Source: Diphasiastrum complanatum (Eukaryota; Streptophyta; Lycopodiopsida; Lycopodiales; Lycopodiaceae). Taken from it: 64,000 nucleotides of DNA. Positions 50,501 through 62,755 of this stretch are shown here, piece by piece. The position numbers were made by a program, and so were the translations under genes. The notes under the pieces are model-generated. The model did no database searches and was not told the origin of the DNA. It saw only the letters and a program-made list of their open reading frames with translations. Numbering within the stretch: the first letter of the stretch is position 1; each line of letters begins with the position of its first letter. Location of the stretch: positions 4,839,766 to 4,903,765 of the forward strand of contig CM055096.1 of the NCBI GenBank assembly GCA_029204225.1, written 5' to 3'.

Positions 50501-51552
50501 TTATATCACTAGGATTTACTCTTAGTGACTATGATCCTTCCATGTATCTAAAGTTTGTTGATAGCAATATTGTCATTCTTCTAATTTATGTTGATGACAT
50601 TATTCTTTGTGGAAGTTGTATCAAGCTAGTTGATGAAACCAAGCTAGCACTTGGATGTGAGTTTAAAATGCAAGATCTAGGAGAGATACATTACATCCTA
50701 GGCCTAGAAATTGATTTTTATGAAAATCATGTCTTTATATGCCAATCTAGATATGCTCACTCTATGTTGAAAAAATTCCATATGGAAAATTCTAAGAGCA
50801 TAGATACTCCAATGGAGCAAATTGTAAAAGATCCTAATAAAGGTGATGAAATATCCTTTGAGGACATCACACTTTTTAGGAGTCTTATAGGCTCCTTGAT
50901 TTGGCTTACTATTACTAGGCCCGATCTTAGTTTTTGTGTGCACAAATTGAGTCAATTTATGCAAGAACCTAAGATCCATCATTGGAAGATGGCCAAGAGG
51001 ATTTTAAGATATGTATCTTCATCTTGTGATTATGGTCTACTCTATAAAAGTGAAGATCTATCCATTATTGGCTACTCGGATTCGGACTTTGCAAGTGACA
51101 AAATGGATCGGAAGTCTATTAGTGCATACACTATCTTTCTTGGAGGCAATCTAATATCTTGGCTTTCCAAAAAGCAAGATACTATATCTCTCTCTTCATG
51201 TGAGGCCGAGTACAAAGCACTCACTACAACTACCAAAGAAGTGCTTTGGATCAAGAGGTTATTAATGGAACTAAAGTGCATCAAGGAGGATGATCTACCA
51301 ATGATCAAGTGTGATAACATCTCGGCCCAAGCTCTTGCCAATAATCCCATATTTCATGCAAGAAGCAAGCACATAGAAGTGGCACACCATTTTGTGAGAG
51401 AAAAGCTTATTGGAGGAGAAATCTATTTGGAGCATGTCAACTCGTCCTCTTGTATTGCCGATCTACTCACCAAGCCTTTGAGCAAAAGTGCTTTCATCAA
51501 GCATAGATCTAATCTTGGAGTTATATCAAGATCAATGATCAAATCTTCATAG
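47563..51552 (+). pseudogene. Copia gag-pol polyprotein, intact except for one in-frame TGA
   Basis: A single frame of 1330 codons, starting at the first ATG before the conserved gag text. Domains in order: UBN2-type gag (RLTTSNYSIWKMRMESI); zinc knuckle CFYCGKKGHYATNC at 48343-48384; protease YIDSGASSHM with Asp at 48523; GAG pre-integrase LWHRRLGHP. Integrase has catalytic Asp codons at 49114 and 49300 and Glu at 49408, with the expected 35-residue spacing. Reverse transcriptase has YVDD at 50587-50598. RNase H (SDSDFASDKMDRKS, SSCEAEY) ends VADLLTKPL-like. The only defect is TGA at 50149-50151, where Copia RT proteins have Trp (CKWVF), splitting the frame into 862 and 467 codons. It encodes all enzymes for copying and integrating a Copia element; this copy would need another source of RT and RNase H unless the stop is bypassed. 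Confidence 0.95.
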
Positions 51553-51556
51553 ATAA

Positions 51557-51570
51557 TTTTTTAGGAGGAG
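51557..51570 (+). other. Polypurine tract of the complete Copia element
   Basis: TTTTTTAGGAGGAG directly before the TG of the 3' LTR. Confidence 0.85.
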
Positions 51571-52307
51571 TGTGAAGAATTGAAAAAGATTATCTATGTT
51601 AGATATAGGGGTCTTATGTTTTTTACATCAAGCATCTAGGTGTAGGATGTTGATAGGAATAAATTTGGCATAGGTGGCAAATTATGCATTTCCACTTGTA
51701 ATGCCACTATTGAGCCAAAATAGAGTAAGAGGCTAAACACTTGCTAATTAGAGTGTAGACAAGTGTAAAGTTTTTGTTTGATGAATTCCAAGAGGTCCAA
51801 TAGGATATAGAGGTGGAACCTTGAGAGGTCCAATAGGAAATTGAGGTGTGCTTGAATATAGTCCAATAGAATTAAGAGGTGCATAGATCAATGATCCAAT
51901 AGGATCAAGAGGTGACAAAATGTGGTCCAATCATAGTTAAGCATAGTGGTAGCTCGTGGACCTACTAGTATCATTGTACTCCTCATTTTGAAATCAATTG
52001 ATTTGGTGATTTCATGGATTTTGTGAGTTATTGGATTTCTAGCTTTCTCTCTCTACCCGAGAGCTCTTGATGTATTTTCTCTCTCTACCCGAGGAGAGCA
52101 GCTTGTTTTTACTTAGATTATTTTTTGAATACTTCCCACACGTGTGAGTGAGAGTTGGAAGTGATTGAATGCATGTAGTAGTGTGTTTTTGCCATAGGAT
52201 TCAAGATTGATCTTGAATCTCAATCTAGTCTTGATCTTGGTGCATCTACACACCTTAGGAGATCACAAGTACATGTAGTGGACAGTCCACACGTGTGAAA
52301 TTCAACA
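51571..52307 (+). repeat. 3' LTR of the complete Copia element
   Basis: Same length as the 5' LTR and no difference seen by eye. The regulatory repeats occur at the same offsets (plus 5501). Confidence 0.97.
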
Positions 52308-52399
52308 ATAATATGGTTCGAGAAACATGCTCCATGCATGCTATAAATTTTTTTATTTCATTAGATAATGACCTGCCCAACAATGTAGAGTACAATAAA

Positions 52400-53880
52400 G
52401 AAAATATCAAACTTCTGTCCAAAACCATTGACAAGAAGTTTGTATCATCAACATAAAGAACCAATATGATGATCTTTCCATCATTACACTTGATGTACAA
52501 AGAAGGTCCATAAGAACTAATCACAAAGCCAAGAGTGTAGAGATAGTTATGCAATCTAGAGTACCAAGCCCTAGGTGCTTGCTTAAGGCCACATAGGCTC
52601 TTCTTCAAGTGGCAAACCTTGTCTTCCTCTCCATCCTTGATGAAGCCCTTGGGTTGCAACATGTATATCTCCTCCTCCAAGTAGCCATTAAGAAATGCAT
52701 TGGTCACATCCATTTGAAAGAGATCCCATTTGAACAAAGTAGCAATACAAATTATCAATCTAGTAGTTACAAGCTTTGCTATAGGTCCAAATGTTTCTTC
52801 ATAATCTATGCCTTTAGTTTGAAGAAAATCTTTAGCAAAAAATCTAGCTTTGTACTTATTTATAGATCCATCTTGATTGTACTTTAGTCTATAAAACCAC
52901 TTACATGCAAGTGGCTTCTTCCCATGTGGAAGGTATACAAGGTCCCAAGTTTGATTATCTACTAAAGCATCAAACTCTACTTGCATTGCATCTCTCCAAA
53001 CATGTGATTTAGTAGCATCTTCAAAACTTGATGGCTCTTCGAGCATTGTGGTTAGAAAGGAGTAAGAGGTGGTAGGATTTGAGTCTTCCATTTGCTTTCC
53101 CTTTTCAAGGTAAATAAGCCTTGATGGCTCAGCCTTGTTCCTTGTAGATCTCCTCAGCCCCTTTGGCTTTTGAGATTGATTCTCCAAAAGCACATCTTCA
53201 TCAATCTCCTCCTCGGGTCTTGCAAGATCTTGGACACATAGAGGGATTAGATGCACTTGAATAGATCTTGGAACATTGAAATTCATCAAATAAGACATCC
53301 TTGTCAATTTTTACTTTCTTTGAAATAGGATAACATATCGTATAACCTTTGTTATTTTCACTATAGACAACAAAAATTCTTTTGAAAGAAGTTGCATCAT
53401 CTTTCTTTTGAATTTCCAAAGGAATGTGGACATAACAAATACATGCAAACACTTTCAAACCTTTTACATTTGGCTTATTGTCATACAAAGCTTGATATGG
53501 TGAGATCCCACCAATGGCACTATTTGGAGATGCATCTAGCCTCAAAGACTTTGCACACTCACATAGCCTTCTATTTTTCCTCTCGAGCACCCCATTTTGT
53601 TGGGGAGTGTAGGAACATGTGTACTCTCTTTTAATGCCATTAGTCTCAAAAATCTCTTATCCTATTGGAGACATATTCTCCTCCATTATCACATATTAGA
53701 ACTTTTATGCTCAATCTAAGTTGATTCTCAATATGAGATTTAAACTTTACAAAAGTTTCATATACAAGACTTTTCTTTGGCAATAGATCTATCCAAGTAT
53801 ATCTAATACAATCATCTATGAAAGTCACATAAATTAAATCACCTCCATTGCTTTCATGAGAAAAAGAGTGTACATCAGGA
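52400..53880 (-). pseudogene. Copia integrase-RT fragment
   Basis: The minus strand has integrase text (YVTFIDDCIRYTWIDLL, CDNGGEYVSNRI), the integrase C-terminus (KRIFVVYSENNKGY), a linker (GLRRSTRNKAEPSRL) and reverse transcriptase (ACKWFYRLKYNQDGS, FQMDVTNAFLNGYLEEEIY, LVLYVDDTNF). It ends just past YVDD. A segment of integrase between about 53590 and 53640 is shifted, and integrase Glu-region text (LERKNRRLCECAKS) follows. RNase H and the gag half are absent. It belongs to a different Copia lineage branch from the intact element, with similar but diverged sequence. Confidence 0.9.
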
Positions 53881-53889
53881 TGAATGAGA

Positions 53890-55960
53890 CCTAAAGGAGA
53901 CCCTCATAGTCTTTGTCAATATGTAAGCCAAGATAACATCTGGCTTCTCCTAGGTCTGCAATCTCGAAATGTTTTGAGATGTCATACTACACCTCAGCAA
54001 TAAGTTCTTCACTTTTGCAGATTATCATTGTGTCGTCCACATATATAGCTACAATGATGATCTTCCCATCTGTAATTCTTACATAAACATTGGAATCAGC
54101 TATTAGTGGCTTGAATCCTAAGGATTTCAGGGCTTGATCTTTCTTCTTATACCATTGTCACGCTGATTGCTTCAGACCATAGATACTCCTATGCATTCTA
54201 CATGCATAAGTAGGAAGTGAGATCGAAATGTAGCCTGGAGGTTGTTCCATGTAGACTTTTTCATCTAGATCACCATGCAAGAATGCTACGCTTTTCGTCC
54301 ACGATGTGAATCCTGAGATCATAAGCGGCTGCATATGCAAATAGTAGGCATAGGGACGAATGTTTTTCACGATAGGAGAGAAGGTCTCAATATAGTCAAT
54401 ACCATATCTCTCTAAGGCTTTATACTTTGAAGTATTTCCATTCAGTCCATACTTAAGCTTGTATACCTACTTGCATTGTACAGTCTTTCGCTTATCTGGT
54501 AATGGTTACAACATCCATACATCATTCTTCTTCATGGATTCCATCTCCTCATTCATGTCTTGGATCCATTTGTCCTTGTCTGGACATTCAATTGCTTCCT
54601 CGAATGTTTGTGGTTCTCTATTGAATCCACAAAGCTCTTCTGATGTAGAAGCTATGCTGCTTGGCATAAATCTTGCTGGCACTCTTCATTCCCTTGTCGA
54701 TCTTCTAGGAGATCCTTCTGGTACTACAATGCTCTTGTCTTTATCTGATCTGCTAGGTCCGGATCCATTTTTGTTTACAGGTGTTGTAGCAATAGGCTAG
54801 CTTGCGAATCTTTCTTCGTTTGATTCATCACTCAAATGAGGTGTGACTCAAACATCTTCGTCTGAGTGTTCATCCTCTGCTCCTCTGTCACAGTTGGTAG
54901 TTCATAGTACTGTCTTCCAAGGACTTCATAACTGACATGATCATTTTTGGCAATTGTTCTGCTCTCATCAAATTTGACGTCTCTGACTATCTTCACTATG
55001 TTTGTCTCTGGCATATAGACTCTATAGTATGACGAATGATTGTCATATCCTACAAGATATCCTTGTTTTGTTTCCTCATTAAGCTTCTTTTGAAGCTTGT
55101 TAGGAACATGTGCATATGCTGCATAGCCAAAGATTCGAATATGAGTCAGATTGGATTTTCTACCCCACCATAATTTGTGTGGTGTTGTGTGAGGAACACT
55201 AGATTTTCCTGCCTTGTTCTGAATGTAAGCAATTGTAGCTACTGCTTCAGCCCATAGCACTCTTGGAGCCTTTGAATAGGCCATCATGCACCTAGCAGCT
55301 TCCATAGGAGTCCAGTTCTTTCTTTCTGCAACACCATTGTGCTAGAGTGTATAAGATGTAGTTCTTCTATGAATGATTCCTCGATCATTACAGAAATCAA
55401 TGAACCGGTTTCAGGTGTATTTTCCACCTTGATCTGTTCTGATCTGCTTCACCTTATTTCCTATGCATCTTTCTGTCCAATTCACATACTCTATGAGTCT
55501 GTCAAATGCTTTTGATTTATTGTGAATGAAGTAGACTCTAGCAAACTTACTATAATCATCAATAAAGGTGATATAATATTTTGAGCCTCCTATTGAGATC
55601 ACGTTGAAAGGTCCACAGATGTCTGAATGTACTAGCTCCATAATCTTTGTCGTTCTATAGGACTCTTTGACAAAAGGAGTACATGATATCTTACCCTTTA
55701 TACATGCATCATAGGTCATCAACCTGGTTGCATTTGAGATGCTCACCCCTGTGATTGCTCCATGATAGCTTGCTTGATATAGTGTCATTGAATTCATATG
55801 GCATAGTCTCCTCCTGTACCATAGAATATCTAACGAATCATCATGGGTCTGATGTACTTGATCTGCAGGTAGGCGTACCCTCAAGTGATACAGGTTGTCT
55901 TTTCTTCTACCTTGAGTGATTAGTGTAATGGTGCTTGCATCAACAACATTGCATGCTCTG
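53890..55960 (-). pseudogene. Second Copia integrase-RT fragment
   Basis: The minus strand reads, from the high end: DILWYRRRLCHMN (pre-integrase), KIMELVHSDICGPFNV, YYITFIDDYSKFARVYF, IRTDQGGKYT. Then after a stop: WAEAVATIAYIQNKA, RIFGYAAYAHVPNKLQK and a linker. RT pieces follow (VAFLHGDLDEKVYMEQPPG, RSIYGLKQSA, VAIYVDDTMII). Multiple stops and frameshifts. It abuts the other Copia fragment at about 53885, which implies nested insertion or deletion. Confidence 0.9.
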
Positions 55961-56000
55961 TCTGAGAATCCAACATCAGAGTGAATCACATCTAATATTC

Positions 56001-56468
56001 CTGCAAGTGATTGTGCGGGCTCCCATTCACTTATGCATAATGGATATAAATCTGAAAGAAAAAAACAATGTTGAGGCATATAAATCATAATCTGAAGAGC
56101 ATCAATAAAGAAAATCACCTATGATTGTTGTGGAGTGCATATGTTTTGATATACTTACATTTATATTTTTGATGATCTTGAGGATTGATATCATGTATTT
56201 TGTTTTCTGAATGCATATATACATGTTGTACTAAGACTTCTGATATAAATTGACCTCCTGGGGTAGTCTTAAACTCCAAATTTTTTGCTTTCCAATAAGA
56301 TTTGTAAGTCATTTTTGCTCTTTTCTTTTGTCGAAAATTGCCCTTTGATGATGGATGCAGCGATACCCATGAGTTCTTCAAATATTTTGTTGGCTTCCAG
56401 TTATCAGCTTCATCTTTCTCATTGTAAAGAATCACAGAATCGATTGTAGATTTGGGTCTCCTTGCCAT
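56001..56468 (-). pseudogene. Two-exon gene fragment of unknown family
   Basis: ATG at 56468 (MARRPKSTIDSVILYNEKDE) opens a 310-nt exon that includes NSWVSLHPSSKGNFRQKKRA and ends at an AAAT|GTAAGTA donor (56158). A TTTCTTTCAG acceptor at 56052 continues in phase with YLYPLCISEWEPAQSLA, after which the sequence becomes Copia-like. The good splice sites and phase match point to a real former gene or transposon exon. I do not recognise the family. Confidence 0.4.
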
Positions 56469-56759
56469 TGCTATTTTCAAAGTTTGGGTGCCAAAAATCT
56501 CTCTAATATGATACTTAATTTAAATTTTTCGTATCACATTTAATCTAATGTGAATGCCAACATAGTCACAGTTACTACGTATACCATATTTTATGTAACT
56601 GTACATACTATATTTCTATAACTATAACTAGTATAGTTAGAAAATTTCATTATACTAACCAGCATAGTCAAGTAAATTTAATTTGAGGTATTGACGTCGG
56701 ACAGATTAGCACGTGTCGGGCAGGAAGAAGAAACCAATGGGATACGTCCATGCTGCCTG

Positions 56760-56921
56760 GACACAAATTTCAAAGTTTTCTATATTACATTTTTATTTTT
56801 TAGTTAATTTGAACTACGTTACGTAGATTTCAAATCTGTGGATTTTGATTGGGCCTGGTGACGGTCGAAACTAAAGAAAAAAAATAAAAGTATCTTTTTG
56901 ATATTGAGAACTCCTCTAATG
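56760..56921. mobile_element. MITE, copy 3 (end fragment, opposite orientation)
   Basis: Ends AACTCCTCTAATG at 56921. Moving inward it carries GATTTTGATTGGGCC and ACGTTACGTAGATTTCAAAT, the reverse complement of internal words of copies 1 and 2. It is diverged, and no second terminus was found. Confidence 0.75.
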
Positions 56922-57286
56922 TATAATCTCGGCCCAAACAACCTAGCCTAGGCTTGGATGGGTGTAATAGATCCTCTCAAAACTCCTAGCAAAACACACT
57001 CTCAAATATTGACTCTAGCACCTTTTTGCTTGATATCACTATTGGAGGGTCTGCGGATATCAAGACAACCAACCCTAACCCTAGTTAATAAGTGAGAGGG
57101 ATTTGGCACCCTGCGTGTGTAAGTCCAATCCAATGATCACATAGTTATTTGATAATTAGAAAGTTAATAAAAGGAATTTATGTCTTTTTGTGAGACTTTT
57201 AATGTCACAGGCATAAATGTCAATACCGGATCAATCTACTTTTGGTTCACAGCAAAGCATAAGATATTAATCACAAGAAAAATGAT

Positions 57287-58330
57287 AATTTTAATGGCTA
57301 CTTAAATGACAGTTTTTGGTTATCATTTATTCTACAATTTGGAAAAATAAAAAGGACTAATTTTATGGCTTTCATTTATTCTTCATTTTGGCAAAATAAA
57401 AAGATGTTTTTTAATGGCCACTATTTAAGTTGATTTAAATGATGGTTTTTGTTCGTCATTTCTTGTCATTTGGCAAAATGACCCTAAATGCAAAAAATAG
57501 TTTTTATTGGTTGTCATTTAAGTCGATTGAATGATGATTTTTGACGATTATTCATTTTTTATTTTGGCAACATAAAAAAGATGGTTTTTACTGGTTGATC
57601 TATTTAAATCGACTTAAATGATGATTTTTTACGGTCATTTATTCATTTTTTTGGTAAAATAAACAAAAAGGACAGTTTTTAATGACAGTTATTAAACAAC
57701 TTAAAATGATGATTATTTGTCGGCATTTATTTTTTATTTTGACAAAATAAATTAGTTGATTTTTAATGGTCGTCATTTAAGTTGATTTAAATGACAATTT
57801 TTTGTTGTCATTTGTTCTCTTTTTTGACAAAATAAAGAGGATGGTTTTAATTGGTCGTCATTGGAGTCGTCTTAAATGAAGACTTTTAATCGTCAGTTAT
57901 TGTTCGTTTTGACAAAATAAAAAATAATGGCCATCATTAAAGTTTGCTTAAATGATGGGTTTTGGTTGTAATTTATTCTTTACTTTAGCAAAATAAAAAA
58001 CACAGCTTTTAATGACCATCATTTAGTTTGATTTGATTGATGGTTTTTGGATGTCATGTATTCTCCATTTTGGCAAAATAGAAAAACGAGTTTTTAATGG
58101 CCATCATTTAAGTCAATTCAAATGATGGTTTTTGGTCATCATCTAAGATGGTTTAAATGAGATTTTTTGGTTGCCAATTTTTTTAGATTTAAAAAAAATA
58201 AATGACGGCTTTTAGTGGCTATCATTTAAGATAACATAAATGACAATTTGTGGCCGTCATTCCAACCATTGATTTTAATGACATGGATTAAATGATGATT
58301 CTCAAAATCGTCATTAAAATCAAATTAAAT
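57287..58330. repeat. Degenerate tandem array, about 12 units of 75-90 bp, self-complementary
   Basis: Units follow TTTTAATGGCCATCATTTAA, then GTYGATTTAAATGATGG, TTTTTGGTCGTCATTTATTC and TTTTGGCAAAATAAAAA, with heavy divergence. Within each unit CCATCATTTAA and TTAAATGATGG form an inverted repeat around a few bases, so each unit can fold. Confidence 0.88.
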
Positions 58331-58369
58331 GACAAATTTTGGCTATCATTTTTCTCTCATTTGAAATAA

Positions 58370-59070
58370 ACACCTTGAAAAAACACTCAAAGAAGGTTTT
58401 CATTTTAGCCAACCTTGGTCTTATTTCGATCCTTGGTTCTATATTGACGTGACATTCGAATTTACCCTAGATTGTTGATTTGATACTAAAATTGATCCAT
58501 AGCACGAGGATCTGCCATCTTCACAACCAATGGAAATTGATCACAAAATTTAACAATTTCATGTAATTATTTATATAAATAAAGTCTAGCTCTATTCTTG
58601 GTTAACTCAAATTAGCTTATAAAAATAAAGAGTTCTAGCTCAATTAGCAAAGACACACAAGTAGCAAGCACAAATTCATGCGAGCAATGTGTTGGGATTT
58701 AGAAATTCAATCTATTTTGTTGACTATTTCTATTTTATTATTTTACTTTAATTCCCGAAATTTGTATCAAAGTTTAATTTTTTTATATACAATTCTAATC
58801 AAAGCATTTATTAAGATTTCAATATATTATAACTGCCAAAATAATAGAAGCATAAATTTTTGATCTAAAACTCATTGAAAAGTTCAATGACTCAAATTTT
58901 TATATCTAAACATTCAATGTAAGAATAATATTAATTGATAGAAATTTATGAGATATTGTACTTGGGTCTTTACCCAAACTACAATCTGGTGTTCTTGACT
59001 TACTCCATGAAATAAAGCTCAAACATCAAAAGGTTTTTATTTTTGTGATTCTCAAATCTCTTATGACTAT
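58370..59070. other. No gene recognised
   Basis: AT-rich sequence between the tandem array and the Copia remnant; may include that element's decayed leader and gag. Confidence 0.35.
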
Positions 59071-59079
59071 TTTTAGAAG

Positions 59080-60640
59080 AAAAAAATTTCTTTTTGAAAA
59101 TGCCAGAAAATACTCCTTATAACAACCTTAGATTTTTATTAGATCATGGTCCAATTGTAGATAATGTTGATGTTATGACTTTATAGTTGTTTATATCTGC
59201 ATTCTATGAATACTTCATAATGTTAATTAGTACTCAACCTGATTCAATATACAGACTATTACTTCAATTTGTTTACAAGAAAAAATCATAAGAAAAACAT
59301 CTAGCATGACTATAAAAGAAAAACCAATTGCCCTATTCTCTAAAAAAATACCATTAAAAAAACAAGAAGAATAATATGGATTCTATAGGCTCTTCAACTT
59401 TCTCAACAATCTAATCCAAAAAGAAGTCATGGTAAAACTAAGTTGTTCTCTAGATATTGCAATAAGGAAAAACCATGACATAAATTACTACAAGATCAAA
59501 TAAATCAAAGAAACAACAATATTGCTAAATCTCATGACAACCAAGAAGATGAGAAATCTCAAAAGCTCTCTATGGTGGTTTCTAAAAAGATACATGACAC
59601 ACATTGTTGGTATATGGACATGGGTGCATCTCAACACATGACCTCATGACAAGACTGATATATTACTTTGGACACTTCAATTCATAACAATAATATATAT
59701 AACTTGGAGATTTAAATCCATATCAAGTCAAAGGGCAAGGCATTATTGTGTTCGATTTTTAGAATGAAGCTTCAATAACAATTTCAAAAGCACTCTATGC
59801 ACTCACAAATAATTCATTATCAATTAGCAAAATTGTTGATCGAGATTACAGTCTCAAATTCAATTTTAATAAATGCATAATCTTTGATGATAATTCAGAT
59901 GTCTTTGCAAAAGAAGTTAGACATGAATATTTGTCATGATTATGTCCTAACTTCAAAAGAAAAGACTATTGTTCAAAACCAAAATACTTTATTGCAAAAT
60001 CATCTTGGCCATGATTTGAAAAGAAGACCTAAGTTATGTGAATTTTGGATATTTGGAAAACATACTAGAAGAAAATTTTCTAAAAGCCATTTAATAAAAA
60101 TCAAAAACATATTAGATCTTGTACATTTTGATCATTGTGGCCCCATTCACACATCATCATTTGGATGAGTTTTTTACTTCATTAAAGCCATTGATGAATT
60201 TTCAAGATGGACTATGATCATGTTTCTAAAGAATAAATTAGAGGAATTCAATTGCTTCAAAGAACTCAAAGCTGAGGTCAAACTTTAGATTAACAAAAAG
60301 TTAAAAGCACTCTGAACTAATGGAGGAGGGAAGTTCATTTCTTTTGAAATGAACAACTGCCTTATTTTTGCATCAAGAGTTCTCTATAGATACACTGAAT
60401 TAGATTGGGAAGGTGATGTAGATTCTAGAAAATCAATTTCTAGATATTGGTTTTATTTGGCAGGAGGACCAGTTTTATTGAACAACAAAAAATAGAAGTG
60501 CATTTTGTTGTCTTCAATAGAGACATAATGCATTGGAGCTATACAAACAACCAAAGAAGCTGTATCTACATGATTTATCTTTTATGTAACAAACGACTAC
60601 TACAATCTATTGTCAAAAAGTGTGCTATACATATCTGATA
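59080..60640 (+). pseudogene. Copia remnant (gag end, protease, integrase, RNase H pieces)
   Basis: The plus strand shows HCWYMDMGASQHMTS (protease; DTG or DSG changed to DMG), then LGHDLKRRPKLCEF (zinc-binding region), ILDLVHFDHCGPIHTSS (integrase), FSRWTMIMFLKNK and TNGGGKF. After a jump comes RYTELDWEGDVDSRKSISRYW (RNase H). There are many stops and frameshifts. RT is largely missing. Confidence 0.85.
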
Positions 60641-60659
60641 TTGAATTAATACGAAATCT

Positions 60660-61630
60660 TTTGAAATGGGTCAAAATCCAAAAAAGAGTAACCATTTCTT
60701 GGTTTTCTAATTTTATACAAAAACATGTTTTTTCACAAAAAAATTCTCAAAAATCACAAAAATAAACTATGCAAAAAATATGTATTTTGACCAAAAAAAT
60801 CAATACACCATGTTCAAAAAAGTTGAAGTCTTTAATAGAACCTAGAAAATTGAAAATGTCCGCATGAACAAAATACCATAATATATATGGTGTTTCAATA
60901 GTCTAAATTGACTTTCATGAAAAAAACTCGCTGAATACTTTTGATGCTAGATATGCTAAATTCGTACATTTTGAAACCACTGAAAATATTTTTTATATCA
61001 TTTTTTTTTACAGTTCAAATTCCAAGGAATTCTCACTAACTCCTCTCAACTTGGTGCTTGAAATATTACTAAGACTCTCATTTTCAACTGTCGAAATTGA
61101 TGACTCACTTTCTCGTTATAGTCTATCGGCAAAGTCTCATCTGAGTCGACATTCAATGTTGACAAAATATCGTATATGTGGCTTTGTTACGTTTATGCCA
61201 AGTCAAAGATTATGGTTGTGCACTTAACCCAAGACATCTTTGTAAAATAGATATTGTTGACTTTTGTAAATAATTCGACATTGTCAACTCGAAATCAAAT
61301 GCAAGTATATCCACATTTTGGAGATTTACATTATCAACTCTTGACTGATTTTTTATTGAACGTTTCATCTTCTCTTAACAATCCAAAATAGATGATTTTC
61401 GTTATTTCTGAAACCAAAAGCGCACTGAAACTCCCAACATTTATTTCATTGAAATTACCAGACCATTTAGTATTGAACGAGTTTACAATGGGGCGATTTT
61501 TCGTAGAACTCAAATAAATTTCACGTTGTTTGTTTTTCAAAAGGGTTAAAGATTCAGTCTGTTGTGAAACAACAAAGGAATCGACTACCATTGTGGGATA
61601 TGAAGATCTAAATGGATATTGAAACTCTTC
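60660..61630. other. No gene recognised
   Basis: AT-rich, no domain-bearing frame on either strand. Confidence 0.4.
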
Positions 61631-61641
61631 AGACGACCAGC

Positions 61642-61735
61642 ATAAGTCCTCTCTTGACTTATGTCCAACATAAGTTTTCTCTCGATCTATGCTCAACATA
61701 AGTGCTCCCTTGACCTATGCTTAGCATAGGCTTCT
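61642..61735. repeat. 28-bp tandem repeat, three units
   Basis: ATAAGTCCTCTCTTGACTTA-type units start at 61642, 61670, 61698 and (partial) 61726, each ending in CCAAC or TCAAC/TTAGC. The boundaries form small palindromes such as CTTATGTCCAACATAAG. Confidence 0.88.
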
Positions 61736-62170
61736 ATTGAGAACCGCTAAGAAAGAAAATTAAAAATGTAACTTGATACTTGGAAGCAATGGTTCTTGAT
61801 TTTTAAAAATAAAGACAATACTCAGAATTGGTAGATATTCTAAATATGTGAAAACCTCTCAACGCTAGTCCTGGACATACTCTCAAGTGCTAGTCTCATG
61901 GTTCCACCTATGTTTCTCTTTTCGAAGTTTTTCAGAAAGTCAAATTGTGCAAATTGAAAGTGATGATGGCTTACTATGCTAGAATATAAATCGTGAGATC
62001 CATACAAAAATTAGAAAATAGACCACAAAAAATTCTAAGGAAGCTTAGGATATTAATCTAGCCTATGAAAGGGAGTGGAGAGTGTGGGCCATACAAGATT
62101 TCAAATTCAATTTGAAATGCCTTGTCAACTTTCATGGACTAGATATTGTGTTTGGAGGCATATTGTAGGG

Positions 62171-62320
62171 TTATAATGCATCTTGGTTTCCAAGAAAGGC
62201 TTGAACATAGGACCAAAGCTAACCAACTAAGCCAGCATCCCTGCTATAGATATAATGCATTTTGGTTTCCACAAGGGGGCTTGAACCTAGGATCAACGTT
62301 ACTTTGGATGCCAAGTTAAG
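62171..62320 (-). mobile_element. Two tRNA-derived SINE head fragments in tandem
   Basis: Minus-strand reading of copy 1 (about 62175-62240) has TGGCTTAGTTGGTTAGC, an RNA polymerase III A box, and TATGTTCAAGCC, a B box. Copy 2 (about 62252-62320) has CTTGGCATCCAAAGTAACG and CTAGGTTCAAGCCCCC (B box). Both share TTGGTTTCC and TATAATGCAT at the same side. Copy 1 has a shortened A-B spacing. Confidence 0.7.
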
Positions 62321-62512
62321 AAAACTTGTTGGTTGTAGGATATACTGGGACGAACTTGAGATTATATATATTTCTATAAAGAAGCATTAAATACTTAACA
62401 ACAAGAAGCATTATATCCCTAAATCTTCCCACACATGGTGTGTTGGTGTATTGCGCTTCAATTTGGGGTCACCCACCTAGGATTGTGCGAGAATTTTATT
62501 AATAAATTGATC

Positions 62513-62755
62513 ATGCCAAATGGCACAATCCCAGAATAAAGCTTGAATGTGTGGGAACCATAAATAGCTTTGATCCATGACTTCATGCCACTTGGCACAA
62601 ACTTAGTATGGAGCTTGAAAATTTGGGGCCCACAAACATCTATGGTCCATCCGTTATGCCACATGGCACAAACCTAATATATAATTTTGAAGATGTAGGA
62701 TTCACAAGCACCTATGGTCCATGACTAGATGCAACTTGGCAAAAGCTTGGCCTCT
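62513..62755. repeat. 72-bp tandem repeat, about 3.4 units
   Basis: ATGCCAAATGGCACAA-type words begin at 62513, 62585, 62656 and 62729, a regular 71-73 bp period. Shared blocks include CCATGACTTC, GGAGCTTGAA and CTATGGTCCAT. Confidence 0.9.

Larger units (their letters stand above)
46070..52307 (+). mobile_element. Complete Copia LTR retrotransposon (6238 bp), recent insertion
   Basis: Two 737-bp LTRs (46070-46806 and 51571-52307), a primer site directly after the first, a polypurine tract directly before the second, and one long polyprotein between. It is flanked by a perfect ATAAT duplication (46065-46069 and 52308-52312). The LTRs appear identical on reading, which implies a very recent insertion. 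Confidence 0.97.
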
